Assembly (NCBI GenBank): GCA_035297145.1
Contig: DATGZN010000063.1
Span: forward strand, 62,001-126,000
DNA from: QHXW01 sp035297145
GTDB taxonomy: Bacteria; Acidobacteriota; Terriglobia; Bryobacterales; Bryobacteraceae
Direction: 5' to 3'
Length of the DNA stretch: 64,000 nucleotides
This document shows positions 16,127 through 24,924 of the stretch, piece by piece; the stretch's first letter is position 1, and each line of letters starts with the position of its first letter. The position numbers were made by a program, and so were the translations under genes. Below the pieces are notes generated by a model, which had not been told where the DNA came from, did no database searches, and saw only the letters and a list, made by a program, of their open reading frames with translations.

Positions 16127-16860
16127 ATGGCCGAAAGGATGTTCTCTTTAAGGTGTGGGTACTCCTGCTCCAACTCCGCGAAAATCTGCCGCAGCGAGCG
16201 CCGCACCGTTCCCGTCCGCTGCGAACAGCCGCAAGGCACGATTGGCGCCCCGAGCGATTGCGCGAATGCCGCGGTGATATCTTCGGTCACGAACACCAGC
16301 GGCCGGATCAGACGAAACTCGCGGTCGCGGGAATGCGTCACTGCTGGTAGCGCGCTCAGTTTGCCTGTGAACAGCGTGTTGCGCAACAGAGCTTCGCAGA
16401 AATCGTCCGCCGTGTGGCCGAAAGCGATGACATTCGCGCCCAGGTTGCGCGCGATCTCGTACACCGCGCGCCGCCGGTAACGGCTGCACAGGTCGCACCC
16501 ATGATCCGGTTGGTCTTCGAGCAGGCGCAGCGAAGGATTGTCACGAAAATAGGTCCACGCGATGCCGCGCTCGCGCAGGTAGTCGCCCAACGGCTCAATC
16601 GGCCGCAGAAACTTCCCCTGCTCCACCGTGAAAGCACAGACCGAGAATTCGATCGGCGCGCGCTTAGCCAACAGTAGCAGCGCTTCGAGCAGCGTGAGCG
16701 AATCCTTGCCCCCCGAAAGCGCCACGGCCACGCGATCGCCATCGCGAATCATCCGGAAGCGATGAATCGCCTCACCGACCTTGCGCAGCAGCGTTTTTTC
16801 CAGCTCCACAAATTGATTATAGTTGGGGACACCGGCCTGCAATGGAGGTACAGGGTGCAC
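16027..16860 (-). CDS. ttcA: TtcA-family PP-loop tRNA 2-thiocytidine synthetase
   Basis: About 277 residues. The PP-loop is ALSGGKDSLTLLEAL. Iron-sulfur ligand cysteines appear in CDLCSRYRRRAVYEIA and, after GAPIVPCGCSQR, in the C-terminal half, as in TtcA, which thiolates C32 of certain tRNAs using a 4Fe-4S cluster. FGHTADDFCEALLRNTLFTG is the family core. The start is ambiguous: GTG at 16860 or GTG at 16809; neither has a good ribosome binding site, and the longer frame upstream overlaps divergent rsmB. A paralogous 3' remnant lies 1.5 kb away. Confidence 0.85.
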   Translation of the reverse strand: MHPVPPLQAGVPNYNQFVELEKTLLRKVGEAIHRFRMIRDGDRVAVALSGGKDSLTLLEALLLLAKRAPIEFSVCAFTVEQGKFLRPIEPLGDYLRERGIAWTYFRDNPSLRLLEDQPDHGCDLCSRYRRRAVYEIARNLGANVIAFGHTADDFCEALLRNTLFTGKLSALPAVTHSRDREFRLIRPLVFVTEDITAAFAQSLGAPIVPCGCSQRTGTVRRSLRQIFAELEQEYPHLKENILSAMGNVDTKRLLDTRYLDSDATEVPVAEHFPIVSE

Positions 16861-17041
16861 ACGGCGCAATTCGGGGACTGGCTTCGAAATTCCGGCGAAC
16901 GCAATCCTGGAAACGCCTGTCTGCCCGATTCGGAATTTCGTTGCCTGTACCCGAATTGCCTTTACCGGCTGTTCGAGATCTTTCTCGCCCCCATTTTCTT
17001 GACCGCGAGTGGCGCCCACACAGCACCTTAGGATCCCACCT

Positions 17042-18196
17042 TTGTCCCCTGCCCGCCTCCTAGCCTTCGACACCCTCCGCAAAGTTGGCCGTGGCGGCTA
17101 TGCCTCGGACCTGCTCCTCTCCGGCGCCGCGCCGCTCGATCCTCGCGATGCCGGCCTTGCATCCGAGATCGTCTTCGGCGTGCTCCGCTATCAGGCCCAG
17201 CTCGATTTTCTGATCGAGCATTATTCGGGGCGTGGCATTCGCAAGCTGGATTTCGAAGTCCTGCTGGCGCTGCGCATGGGCATCTATCAACTGCGCTATC
17301 TCGATCGCGTGCCTCCCCATGCCGCAGTGAGCGAAAGTGTGGAGCTTGTGAAAACCACGGGATTCCGTTCCGCCGCGGGTTTCGCCAATGCCGTCCTGCG
17401 CAAGGTCGGCCGCGAACCAGTGGCATGGCCCGATCGCGCCACGGAACTCTCTCATCCTCAGTGGCTCCTGGATCGCTGGGATCGGGAATTCGGCCCTGAA
17501 GTCACGCCGCTCATCGCCCGCGCCAACCTCCGGCCGCCCGAAACCTACTTCCGCGTTCCTTCCGACGCCTCGATGCCCGCCGGCGTTTCCGCTGAACCCA
17601 CGGAGATTCCCGGCTGCTATCGCCTTGTCTCCGGTGAGCCAACGGGTTTCCGCATTCAGGACATCGGCTCGCAATCTGTCGTGCCCCTGCTCGATCTCTC
17701 GTCGGGCCAGCGTTTCCTTGATCTCTGCGCAGCCCCCGGCAACAAGACCGCGCAAGCGCTAGAATCCCGCGTCCGCGCCGTGGCCTGTGACTTCCATGCT
17801 AAGCGCGTGGCCATGCTGAAGACGCTGGGTGTCGACGTCGTGCATCTCGATGCCACCCGCCCTCTTCCCTTCCGCGCCTCTTTCGACCGCATTCTCCTCG
17901 ATGCGCCCTGCTCGGGCACAGGAACGCTAGCCCGCAATCCGGAAATCAAGTGGCGCCTCCAGCCAGCGGACATCGCCGAACTGCACCAACGCCAGGTTGT
18001 CCTACTGCGCAACGCACTCGAAACCCTAGCGCCCGGCGGCGCCCTGGTCTACTCCACCTGCTCTCTGGAGCGCGAAGAAAACGACGGTGTCATCGAAGCC
18101 CTCGGCCTTCATCCCGCCCGCATCATGCGCCGCATTCCCGGCCTGCAGGCGGGCGATGGCTTCTACGCCGCGGTGATTGTTTCTCATCCACGTTGA
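17042..18196 (+). CDS. rsmB: 16S rRNA (cytosine967-C5)-methyltransferase RsmB
   Basis: About 384 residues. The N-terminal 130 residues form the NusB-like RNA-binding domain (LLAFDTLRKVGRGGYASDLL). The C-terminal catalytic domain has the SAM motif FLDLCAAPGNKTAQAL, the PCSGTGTLARNPEIKW motif with one catalytic Cys, and VYSTCSLEREEND with the second. It modifies C967 of 16S rRNA. The start is given as TTG 17042 because TAGGA lies 8 bases upstream and homologues begin near SPARLLAFD; GTG 17009 is the alternative. It is followed closely by rpe. Confidence 0.92.
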   Translation: MSPARLLAFDTLRKVGRGGYASDLLLSGAAPLDPRDAGLASEIVFGVLRYQAQLDFLIEHYSGRGIRKLDFEVLLALRMGIYQLRYLDRVPPHAAVSESVELVKTTGFRSAAGFANAVLRKVGREPVAWPDRATELSHPQWLLDRWDREFGPEVTPLIARANLRPPETYFRVPSDASMPAGVSAEPTEIPGCYRLVSGEPTGFRIQDIGSQSVVPLLDLSSGQRFLDLCAAPGNKTAQALESRVRAVACDFHAKRVAMLKTLGVDVVHLDATRPLPFRASFDRILLDAPCSGTGTLARNPEIKWRLQPADIAELHQRQVVLLRNALETLAPGGALVYSTCSLEREENDGVIEALGLHPARIMRRIPGLQAGDGFYAAVIVSHPR

Positions 18197-18278
18197 TTTG
18201 CGTCCATTCCCGGCCGATATGGTTCTGAGCCGCGCCCGCCCCTGTGTTAAAATGATGTAGTTTTCCACAGGCTGAATA

Positions 18279-18950
18279 GTGCAAATTGTTCCATCCATTC
18301 TCGCTGCGGACTTCGCCCGCCTTGGCGAAGAGATCGCGCGTGTGGAACGGGGCGGTGCGGCCATGCTGCATCTCGACGTCATGGACGGCCATTTTGTCCC
18401 TAATTTCACAATCGGGCCGCCGGTGGTGGAGAGCATCCGGAAAATTACCCGCTGCCGCCTGGATGTGCATCTCATGATTGAGGATCCCGACCGCTATGCC
18501 CCGGTTTTCATTCAGGCCGGCGCCGATCAGGTTTCCGTCCACCAGGAAGCGTGCATTCACTTACACCGCACCCTCCGCATGATTCAGGACGAGGGCGCTC
18601 AGGCGGGTGTGGTGATCAATCCGGCAACGCCCGTCGCTATGCTGGATGACATTCTCGATGTGGCGGACTACGTGCTAATCATGAGTGTGAACCCTGGATT
18701 CGGCGGCCAGCATTTCATTGCGCATTCGCTGGAAAAAGTCCGCCTACTGAACCGCAAGAGGCAGGAGCGGCGTTTGCCCCTTCCCATCGAAATCGATGGG
18801 GGGATCACATTGGAAAATGTGGCCGATGCGATTCGAGCCGGGTGTGATTGGATCGTGACAGGGTCGTCTATCTTTCACACGCCCGACGCCGCCGCCGCCG
18901 TTGTCGAAATGCGCCGGGCGGCGGAAGAGGCCAACGCGGTACGGGTTTAG
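18279..18950 (+). CDS. rpe: Ribulose-phosphate 3-epimerase
   Basis: A 223-residue TIM-barrel enzyme that interconverts ribulose-5-phosphate and xylulose-5-phosphate in the pentose phosphate pathway. Diagnostic segments are PSILAADFARLGEEI, LHLDVMDGHFVPNFTIGP, LDVHLMIEDPDRY, VLIMSVNPGFGGQ and IEIDGGITLENV, which supply the metal ligands and catalytic aspartates. It starts with GTG at 18279, and its length is exact for the family. The BamD-like gene follows after 9 bases. Confidence 0.95.
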   Translation: MQIVPSILAADFARLGEEIARVERGGAAMLHLDVMDGHFVPNFTIGPPVVESIRKITRCRLDVHLMIEDPDRYAPVFIQAGADQVSVHQEACIHLHRTLRMIQDEGAQAGVVINPATPVAMLDDILDVADYVLIMSVNPGFGGQHFIAHSLEKVRLLNRKRQERRLPLPIEIDGGITLENVADAIRAGCDWIVTGSSIFHTPDAAAAVVEMRRAAEEANAVRV

Positions 18951-18959
18951 GAAGGAAAC

Positions 18960-20390
18960 ATGTTGCTCGGTCAAAATCGCATTCTTAAGCTCATCGCCCT
19001 GGCGGCGATCTCATCTTTGGTGCTCCAAGGCGGCGTCTGGCCGTTTAAGAAGAAGAAGTACGAAGATCCCATTACCAAGAAAACCGATCAGCCCGATAAG
19101 GTGCTGTTCGACAAGTCCATTAACGACATCGAACACGGCCGGTATGAAGTGGCACGCATCACGTTGAACACGCTGATCAACACCTACGACACCAGCGAGT
19201 TCCTGGCCAAGGCCAAGCTGGCCATCGCCGATAGCTGGTATCGCGAAGGCGGTACGCACGCTTGGGCGCAGGCGGAAGCCGAATACAAGGACTTCAAGCT
19301 GTTCTACCCCACAATGGAAGAGGCGGCGGAGTCGCAAGAGAAGGTGTGTTCGATCCACTACAAACAGATGGAGAAGGCCGACCGCGACCGCAACCAGGCG
19401 CAGCGCGCCGAGGACGAGTGCCGCCAGTTGCTGCTCGATTACCCCAACAGCAAGTTCGCGCCCCGAGCACAGCAGCTGCTCCGCAACGTCCAGGAAGTGC
19501 TGGCGAGTGGCGAGTACACAACGGCCAGATTCTATTTCAGCAAGGGAAGCTATCCTGCGGCTGCGAACCGTTTGCAATACGTCGCCGATCAGTATCCGCT
19601 GTTCAGCCAGGCGGATGAGAACCTGTGGCTGCTCGCCGATTCTTATCACAAAATGGGCGACCGTTTCGAGGACCGGGCAGCCGCCGCTTATACGCGCATC
19701 GTGAAAGATTATCCGCTAAGCGACCACGCTGATGAAGCCGCGGATAAGCTGAAAGCCATGAACCGGCCTGTGCCGGAAGCCGACCCGGTAGCCGAAGCCC
19801 GTATGAGATACGAGCAGGAGAATCGCACCAGGATTCGCCTCACCTCTAAGGTCCTCGACGCGTTCAAACACAGCCCGGAAACCGCCATGGCGGCGAAAGC
19901 GGGCACGCCGATGATGACGTCCATCCGGCCGTCGGTTCCTTTGAGTGTGCCGGCAGCGCCACCTGCAACCGGCCCCACAACCAGCGGCGTGTCGGATGTT
20001 ACGGTGCAGCCCGTCACCGACACAACTGCGCTCGATACTAAACCGGATGCCCGTGCCAATCCTGGCGCCGCGGGAGCAGCGGCAACTCCCGCAAGTGGCC
20101 AAGCTGCTGCGGGAACAGGCGAAGGTTCGGCTGCCCGGTCGGCTGTGTCACCTGGCGCCGAGCCGGCCAGTACGGCAAATGCGCAACCGCTGCCGATGAA
20201 TCATCAGAACCTCGTCAAGAAAACCAAGAAACAAAAGAAGGCGGAGGAGGAAGCCAGGAAGAAGCAACAGGCGGCACAACCGGAGCAGGGGCAAGCCCAA
20301 CCTGCGGCCGCTCAACCGGCGTCGCAGGCACAGCCCGCAGCACAAACTCAAGGGGCGCAGCCACAACCTCAGGCCAAACCAAACCAATGA
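18960..20390 (+). CDS. BamD-like outer-membrane assembly protein with long Ala/Pro/Gln tail
   Basis: A 476-residue protein with GGAAGGA before its ATG. The N-terminal signal ends near LQGGVWPF. Residues about 45-270 are TPR repeats of the BamD/YfiO type (VLFDKSINDIEHGRYEVARI, then DYPNSKFAPRAQQLL and LADSYHKMGDRFEDRAAAAY). BamD is a lipoprotein of the beta-barrel assembly machine; no clear lipobox Cys is visible here. Residues from about 320 are Pro/Ala/Thr-rich, then Lys-rich (KKTKKQKKAEEEARKKQQ), then Gln/Ala/Pro-rich, longer than usual. Its stop overlaps the next start (ATGA). Confidence 0.8.
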   Translation: MLLGQNRILKLIALAAISSLVLQGGVWPFKKKKYEDPITKKTDQPDKVLFDKSINDIEHGRYEVARITLNTLINTYDTSEFLAKAKLAIADSWYREGGTHAWAQAEAEYKDFKLFYPTMEEAAESQEKVCSIHYKQMEKADRDRNQAQRAEDECRQLLLDYPNSKFAPRAQQLLRNVQEVLASGEYTTARFYFSKGSYPAAANRLQYVADQYPLFSQADENLWLLADSYHKMGDRFEDRAAAAYTRIVKDYPLSDHADEAADKLKAMNRPVPEADPVAEARMRYEQENRTRIRLTSKVLDAFKHSPETAMAAKAGTPMMTSIRPSVPLSVPAAPPATGPTTSGVSDVTVQPVTDTTALDTKPDARANPGAAGAAATPASGQAAAGTGEGSAARSAVSPGAEPASTANAQPLPMNHQNLVKKTKKQKKAEEEARKKQQAAQPEQGQAQPAAAQPASQAQPAAQTQGAQPQPQAKPNQ

Positions 20391-21223
20391 ACCGTATTCT
20401 GCTCGCCGACCATAGCCCGCACGCGCAACGCATGGGGGAACGTATTCTTCGCGATGAAGGATACGAGGTCGCGGCCGTTACCGACGGGGAAACCGCCCTG
20501 CTTCGTTTGAAGGATCTGGCGCCCGATCTGGTTCTCGCCGATATCTCGCTGCCCAGCCGCAACGGATACGAAGTCTGCGAGTACGTGAAAACTAGCGGCA
20601 AGTATCCGCAAACGCGCGTCATTCTGACCGCCGGTCCGGTCACTGCATTCGACGAAGCGCGGGCGCAGTCGGCAGGCTCCGATGGTTTTGTACGCAAGCC
20701 GTTTGAGGCCAGCGTGCTCCTCGGCACCGTGCAGCCGCTCATCGAAAAACCGGAAACCCAGGCAGTAGGGAAGACCGAGGTCAAGCGGGATGCCGCGGTC
20801 AAGGCGCCTGCTCCGGCCGCTCCAGCGCCGGTTGTAGCTCCACCGCCTCCTCCGAAGCCCATCGATCGCGAGCAGGTACGGGCGGCGGTGATCCTGGCGC
20901 TCGAAGCGTCCATGATCACCATCATCGAAAACATCACCGACAAGGTAGTTGTGGCGCTCGACACGGAAACCCAGCCTGCGGCTCCAGCTCCACCAAAGAT
21001 CGCACCACCAGAACCCAAGCCAGCGCCGGTTGATCTCAAGACGGCTCCCGTAGAATCAAAGACAGTTTCCGCTTCCGCGCCAAAGCCGGCTCCACACGCG
21101 ACGGCCGCCGTTAAGCCTTCCGAAGTGAAGCCCCCGGACATCAAGCCCGAGCCGGCTCCCGCCCCGGTCCCCGAGGAGCCCGTGGTCCGCATCCGTACTC
21201 CTCTGTTTCGCTCGCTCACTTAA
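20387..21223 (+). CDS. Receiver-domain protein with Pro/Ala-rich tail and no output domain
   Basis: A 278-residue protein. Residues 1-120 are a receiver: ILLADHSPHAQRMGERIL, phosphoacceptor Asp in DLVLADISLPSRNGYEV, and Lys in GFVRKPFEASVLL. The acidic pocket is reduced (ADHS in place of DDD). Residues 150-278 are Pro/Ala/Lys-rich with a short helical island (VRAAVILALEASMITIIENI). No DNA-binding or enzyme domain is present. It is coupled to the BamD-like gene by ATGA overlap, which suggests related expression. It may act by protein contact. Confidence 0.75.
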   Translation: MNRILLADHSPHAQRMGERILRDEGYEVAAVTDGETALLRLKDLAPDLVLADISLPSRNGYEVCEYVKTSGKYPQTRVILTAGPVTAFDEARAQSAGSDGFVRKPFEASVLLGTVQPLIEKPETQAVGKTEVKRDAAVKAPAPAAPAPVVAPPPPPKPIDREQVRAAVILALEASMITIIENITDKVVVALDTETQPAAPAPPKIAPPEPKPAPVDLKTAPVESKTVSASAPKPAPHATAAVKPSEVKPPDIKPEPAPAPVPEEPVVRIRTPLFRSLT

Positions 21224-21226
21224 CTC

Positions 21227-21727
21227 ATGCCCGATAATAGCTTCGACGTTGTTTCCAAAATCGAACTGCCTGAGGTGTCCAACGCCATCCAGCAGGCCAT
21301 GAAGGAAATCATCACCCGGTTCGACTTGAAAGATTCCCACTCGCAAATCGAGTTGAACGAGAAGGACAACAAAATCCTGCTCGCCAGCAAGGACGAATTC
21401 AAGCTGAAGGCGGTCAACGAAATCCTGCAGCAGAAGCTGGTCAAACGCAAAGTGCCGCTCAAGGGTTTGACTTACGGGGCGGTAATCCAAGCTGCCGGCT
21501 CCACAGTCAAGCAGGAAGTTACCCTTCAGCAGGGCATCCCGATTGAGAAGGCGCGCGAGATCGTCAAGAAGATCAAGGACAGCAAGCTCAAAGTGCAGGC
21601 TGCCATCCAGGGCGATTTGATTCGCGTCAGCGGTCGTGACCGGGACACTCTGCAGCAGGCTATCGCGCTTTTGCGCGGCTCCGATTTCGGCATCGACATG
21701 CAGTTCACCAATTACCGGACCAACTAG
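21227..21727 (+). CDS. yajQ: YajQ-family nucleotide-binding protein
   Basis: A 166-residue protein of the YajQ (DUF520) family, which binds nucleotides, including cyclic di-GMP in some species. The start MPDNSFDVVSKIELPEVSNA and the pair FDLKDSHSQIELNEKD and SGRDRDTLQQAIALLRG are diagnostic, and the protein ends DFGIDMQFTNYR as usual. It starts 3 bases after the receiver protein. A HD-GYP protein elsewhere in the window suggests cyclic di-GMP signalling in this organism, but a link is not shown. Confidence 0.93.
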   Translation: MPDNSFDVVSKIELPEVSNAIQQAMKEIITRFDLKDSHSQIELNEKDNKILLASKDEFKLKAVNEILQQKLVKRKVPLKGLTYGAVIQAAGSTVKQEVTLQQGIPIEKAREIVKKIKDSKLKVQAAIQGDLIRVSGRDRDTLQQAIALLRGSDFGIDMQFTNYRTN

Positions 21728-22347
21728 TGGCCCGCCGCATCGAGTCGCACCTGCTCGATGGGCCAGCTGGAAAATTGGAAGCGCTGCTCGAACCGCCGGA
21801 GGATCGGGTGCCCGTTGAAGCCTGCGTGGTCTGCCATCCGCATCCTCTATTCGGCGGTACCATGCACAACAAAGTCGTTCACCGCATCGCTCGCGGACTG
21901 CGGCGCCGGGGCTCGGTGGTACTGCGCATCAACTTCCGCGGCGTTGGCCGTAGCCAGGGGGAACATGGCGAGGGAGTCGGTGAGATCGAAGACGCTCGCG
22001 CGGCGCTCCACTGGCTGCGCCGCCGTTATCCCGATTTGCCCTACTCGCTAGCCGGCTTCTCTTTTGGCTCACGAGTGATTCTGCAGCTCGGCTGCGAACT
22101 TCAGGATGCGGTGCGGCTCGTGGCGGTCGGTTTTCCGGCAAAGAGCGACACATCGTATTTGAGCTCTTGCACCGTGCCCAAGTTCTTTATAACCAGCACG
22201 GGCGACCAATACGCACCCCGTGACCAGATGGAAGCGCTATACACGGCCATCACGGAACCGAAGAAGATGATTTGGATTGAGGCGGCAGACCACTTCTTCG
22301 CGGGCGCTCTTGACCGCCTGGAAGAAACGGTTTTCTCGTTGAGTTAG
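21727..22347 (+). CDS. Alpha/beta hydrolase of the YaeN/dienelactone-like type
   Basis: A 206-residue hydrolase. GTG start overlaps the yajQ stop by one base. The nucleophile elbow is LAGFSFGSRV (Ser in GFSFGS). The N-terminal part CVVCHPHPLFGGTMHNKVVH is characteristic of a conserved hydrolase group often annotated as an alpha/beta superfamily hydrolase. The acid Asp is in STGDQYAPR, and the catalytic His lies in EAADHFFAGALDRL. The substrate is unknown. It is convergent with the receiver gene on the other strand, which overlaps by 4 bases. Confidence 0.85.
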   Translation: MARRIESHLLDGPAGKLEALLEPPEDRVPVEACVVCHPHPLFGGTMHNKVVHRIARGLRRRGSVVLRINFRGVGRSQGEHGEGVGEIEDARAALHWLRRRYPDLPYSLAGFSFGSRVILQLGCELQDAVRLVAVGFPAKSDTSYLSSCTVPKFFITSTGDQYAPRDQMEALYTAITEPKKMIWIEAADHFFAGALDRLEETVFSLS

Positions 22348-22799
22348 TTGTCGGCCGAAAGCCGCAGCGCCCGCTCGGAGCGCCGTGTAGCCCGGAGACT
22401 GATCAGATCCGCCACCTGGGTCAGAAATGTGCTGACATCTTCGGCTTCGACCAGCATGCGGGGGCTCGACTTTTTGCGGTCTTCACTTGCGCTGCCGTCC
22501 CTGTGCTTGCGAATCATCGCCGTAGCTGGCTTATATTCCTTGCGCTTAGCGTACACTAGAACTCCACGTCCAGCCTCCGGCGATTCCATGTCGGGATCGC
22601 TCAAGACCAGCTCGTAAATGCGGTCGTCCAACTTTCCCACAGCTTCAGCCGCGGACGCCGCCACATCCACCGCATAACCGCACGCTTGCAACAGCGTTTG
22701 GAGAGTCAACCGCGAAGCCACATCCGACTCGACGAGGAGTACGCGAGCCAGATCCAACCCGCGAGCCGTGGCTGCTCCGCTGCAATTGGCGATTGGCAT
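22344..22799 (-). CDS. Degenerate receiver-domain protein
   Basis: About 151 residues from ATG 22799, chosen because GGAAAGGA lies upstream. Residues 16-100 are receiver-like: ARVLLVESDVASRLTLQTLL and the phosphoacceptor position VLSDPDMESP. The conserved Thr is not recognisable and the Lys-Pro motif near the C-terminus is missing, so phosphotransfer may be lost or altered. The C-terminal 60 residues are charged and unrecognised. A perfect 14-bp palindrome lies 51 bases upstream of the start. Confidence 0.6.
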   Translation of the reverse strand: MPIANCSGAATARGLDLARVLLVESDVASRLTLQTLLQACGYAVDVAASAAEAVGKLDDRIYELVLSDPDMESPEAGRGVLVYAKRKEYKPATAMIRKHRDGSASEDRKKSSPRMLVEAEDVSTFLTQVADLISLRATRRSERALRLSADN

Positions 22800-22849
22800 C
22801 AAGCGTTTCCTTTCCTCATCCACTTTAACCGAATCTTGTCGTTTAATCA

Positions 22850-22865
22850 CTACTAAAGTTAGTAG
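22850..22865. promoter_or_regulatory. Perfect palindrome CTACTAA-AG-TTAGTAG upstream of the degenerate receiver gene
   Basis: Two 7-bp arms separated by two bases, in AT-rich DNA 51 bases before the ATG at 22799. The size and position suit a repressor or activator site. No regulator is identified. Confidence 0.4.
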
Positions 22866-22951
22866 GGTTAATCCAGTTAAATCTCGGATCTCCAGGTGAC
22901 ACTTGGGAATAGACCTGCAAAATGAAGAATCGTAATGGGTTAATGGATAGG

Positions 22952-23572
22952 CTAGAGCTTCAGGCTGACGCTCACTCCGTCGCGGATCGGCAACAGGACC
23001 GTAAAAAACTGGGCGGAATCATACAATTGCCTATTAAAACTTGTAACAGCCAGGTCACTCTCCTCCTGGGGGTTGAGCACCCTCTCATGCCACAAAGTGT
23101 TATCGGTGACGAAGAGACCACCAGACTTCAGTCGCGTGGGAATAGCAGCCAGAACTGTAGGATAACCCTCTTTATTTACATCATTAAAGATGAGGTCGAA
23201 CTCGCCCGCGGTTTGGGCAAGACTGGTCAACGCGTCGCCGACGTGCACCTGAATCAGGTGTGTCAGACCTGCCCGCTCGAAGTAACCGACGGCTTCGCGG
23301 GCATTCTGCGCGCTGCCGTCTGAGTAGTGAATCTCGGCTGCCGGGCCTGCGGCGCGCGCTAGCCAAACGGTGGAATAGCCGATCGCCGACCCTAACTCAA
23401 AGATCCGCTTAGCCTTGCTAATCATCACAAGCTGGGCAAGCACCCGAGCGACCGTCGGCCCGATGATGGGGATGTTTCGGCGAGCGGCCTGTTCTTCCAT
23501 TTCTTGTAGAACGGCGTCCCGGGCGGGGAGCAGACGCTCCATGTAGCGCTCAATCTCAGGATTGACGATCAT
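22952..23572 (-). CDS. O-methyltransferase (caffeoyl-CoA OMT-like family)
   Basis: About 206 residues. The start is ATG 23572, overlapping the purB stop by 17 bases. The SAM-binding segment is RIFELGSAIGYSTVWLARA, the metal-binding Asp/Asn are in DLIFNDVNKEGYPTVL, and a later GGLFVTDNTLWHERVL matches the family's metal ligand region. Members methylate catechols or phenolic compounds with a divalent metal. The acceptor here is unknown. Cotranscription with purB is likely. Confidence 0.88.
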   Translation of the reverse strand: MIVNPEIERYMERLLPARDAVLQEMEEQAARRNIPIIGPTVARVLAQLVMISKAKRIFELGSAIGYSTVWLARAAGPAAEIHYSDGSAQNAREAVGYFERAGLTHLIQVHVGDALTSLAQTAGEFDLIFNDVNKEGYPTVLAAIPTRLKSGGLFVTDNTLWHERVLNPQEESDLAVTSFNRQLYDSAQFFTVLLPIRDGVSVSLKL

Positions 23573-24875
23573 CGAAGACCCTCGCGAAAATCTTGTCAAC
23601 GTTCCGAAGCTGGCGATCAAGCGAAAAGCTCTCGGCGATCTGCTCACGGTTCAGCACTTTAGCAATTTCCGGATCGGCCTCGATGGCGGCGCGGAAATCC
23701 GATTCGTTCTCCCAGGCTTCCATGGCGTGGCGCTGCACTACTCGATACGCCGCCTCGCGCAACATTCCGGCGGTGGCAAGGTCGAGCAGGAGTTGGCCGG
23801 AAAATACCAGGCCACGCGTCATGTCGAGATTTCGCCGCATGCGCTCGCGATAGACCAGAAGCTGATCGACGAGCTTTGTGGTTTTTTCCAACAGGTAGTC
23901 GGCGAGGATCGTGGAATCCGGCAAGATGACGCGTTCGACCGAGGAATGCGAAATGTCGCGTTCGTGCCACAGTCCGACATTCTCGAAGGCGGCCTGCGCG
24001 TTTGCCCGGACCACGCGCGCGAGGCCACAGATCTGCTCGCAGGTGACCGGATTGCGTTTGTGGGGCATGGCCGAGCTGCCCTTCTGGCCCTTTGAAAAAT
24101 ACTCCTCGGCTTCGCGGACTTCGGTGCGCTGGAGGTGACGCACTTCGAGTGCAATCTTTTCTAGGCTGGCGGTGAGAACGGCTAGTGTCGCGACGAAGTT
24201 TGCGTGGCGATCGCGCTGAATCACCTGCGAAGAAACCGGCGCCGGCCGCAAACCGAGCTTGGCACAGATAGCTTCCTCGATCTCGGGCCCGATGTGCGCG
24301 AAGGTGCCGACGGCGCCTGAGATCTTGCCGACGCGCATGTCTTCCGCCGCAAATTGGAGACGCCGGATGTTGCGACCGGCCTCTTCATACCAGATGGCGA
24401 ATTTCAGACCGAAGGTAATCGGCTCCGCATGGACACCGTGCGTGCGTCCGATTTGCACGGTGTGCTGGAACTCGAGCGCGCGGCGCTTGAGGATGGGACG
24501 GAGACGTTCGAGATCAGCCAACAAGATCGCGGATGCCTGACGGATTTGCAGTGCTTGCGCGGTATCGACGACATCGTTCGAAGTCAGGCCGTAGTGCAAC
24601 CAGCGGGACGCTTCCGCATGACCGGCGGCGGCCATTTTCTCGGACACGGCGGTAGTGAACGCGATCACGTCGTGCTTGACTTCGCGCTCGATCTCGAAAA
24701 TGCGCGCGACATCGAACGCAGCGTGAGCCCGCAGCAGGCGCGCGGCTTCCACAGGAACAACACCGCGCTCGGCCAATGCGTCGCTCGCGGCCAGCTCCAC
24801 TTCGAGCCACTGCTGGAATTTGTTCTGGTCGCTCCAGATGCGACCCATCTCGGGGCGTGTATAACGAGGAATCAT
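23556..24875 (-). CDS. purB: Adenylosuccinate lyase
   Basis: A 439-residue enzyme of the fumarase/aspartase superfamily acting twice in purine synthesis: cleavage of SAICAR and of adenylosuccinate. It starts MIPRYTRPEMGRIW, typical of the family, and carries the signature GSSAMPHKRNP, the catalytic His in IGRTHGVHAEPITFG, and YGLTSNDVVDTAQALQ. No Shine-Dalgarno sequence is visible before the ATG; the upstream DNA is the GGTGTTAGGT repeat. It is followed with overlap by the O-methyltransferase gene. Confidence 0.95.
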   Translation of the reverse strand: MIPRYTRPEMGRIWSDQNKFQQWLEVELAASDALAERGVVPVEAARLLRAHAAFDVARIFEIEREVKHDVIAFTTAVSEKMAAAGHAEASRWLHYGLTSNDVVDTAQALQIRQASAILLADLERLRPILKRRALEFQHTVQIGRTHGVHAEPITFGLKFAIWYEEAGRNIRRLQFAAEDMRVGKISGAVGTFAHIGPEIEEAICAKLGLRPAPVSSQVIQRDRHANFVATLAVLTASLEKIALEVRHLQRTEVREAEEYFSKGQKGSSAMPHKRNPVTCEQICGLARVVRANAQAAFENVGLWHERDISHSSVERVILPDSTILADYLLEKTTKLVDQLLVYRERMRRNLDMTRGLVFSGQLLLDLATAGMLREAAYRVVQRHAMEAWENESDFRAAIEADPEIAKVLNREQIAESFSLDRQLRNVDKIFARVFDDRQS

Positions 24876-24881
24876 GAAAGA

Positions 24882-24924
24882 AAGGTGCTAGGTTTTAGGT
24901 GCCAGGTGTTAGGTTAACACCTAG
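24882..24924. repeat. AGGTGCTAGGT-type degenerate repeat with a short hairpin
   Basis: Units of the form (T)AGGTG(C/T)(T/C)AGG recur four times. The last part forms a hairpin AGGTGTTA (24904-24911) with TAACACCT (24915-24922), loop of 3 bases, overlapping the stop codon of the metallo-beta-lactamase gene. It fills the short gap between that gene and purB. Confidence 0.55.

Noticed and set aside
20215..21219. 334-codon minus-strand Gly/Ala/Ser-rich frame
   Set aside because: Mirror of the Pro/Ala-rich tail of the receiver protein on the plus strand.
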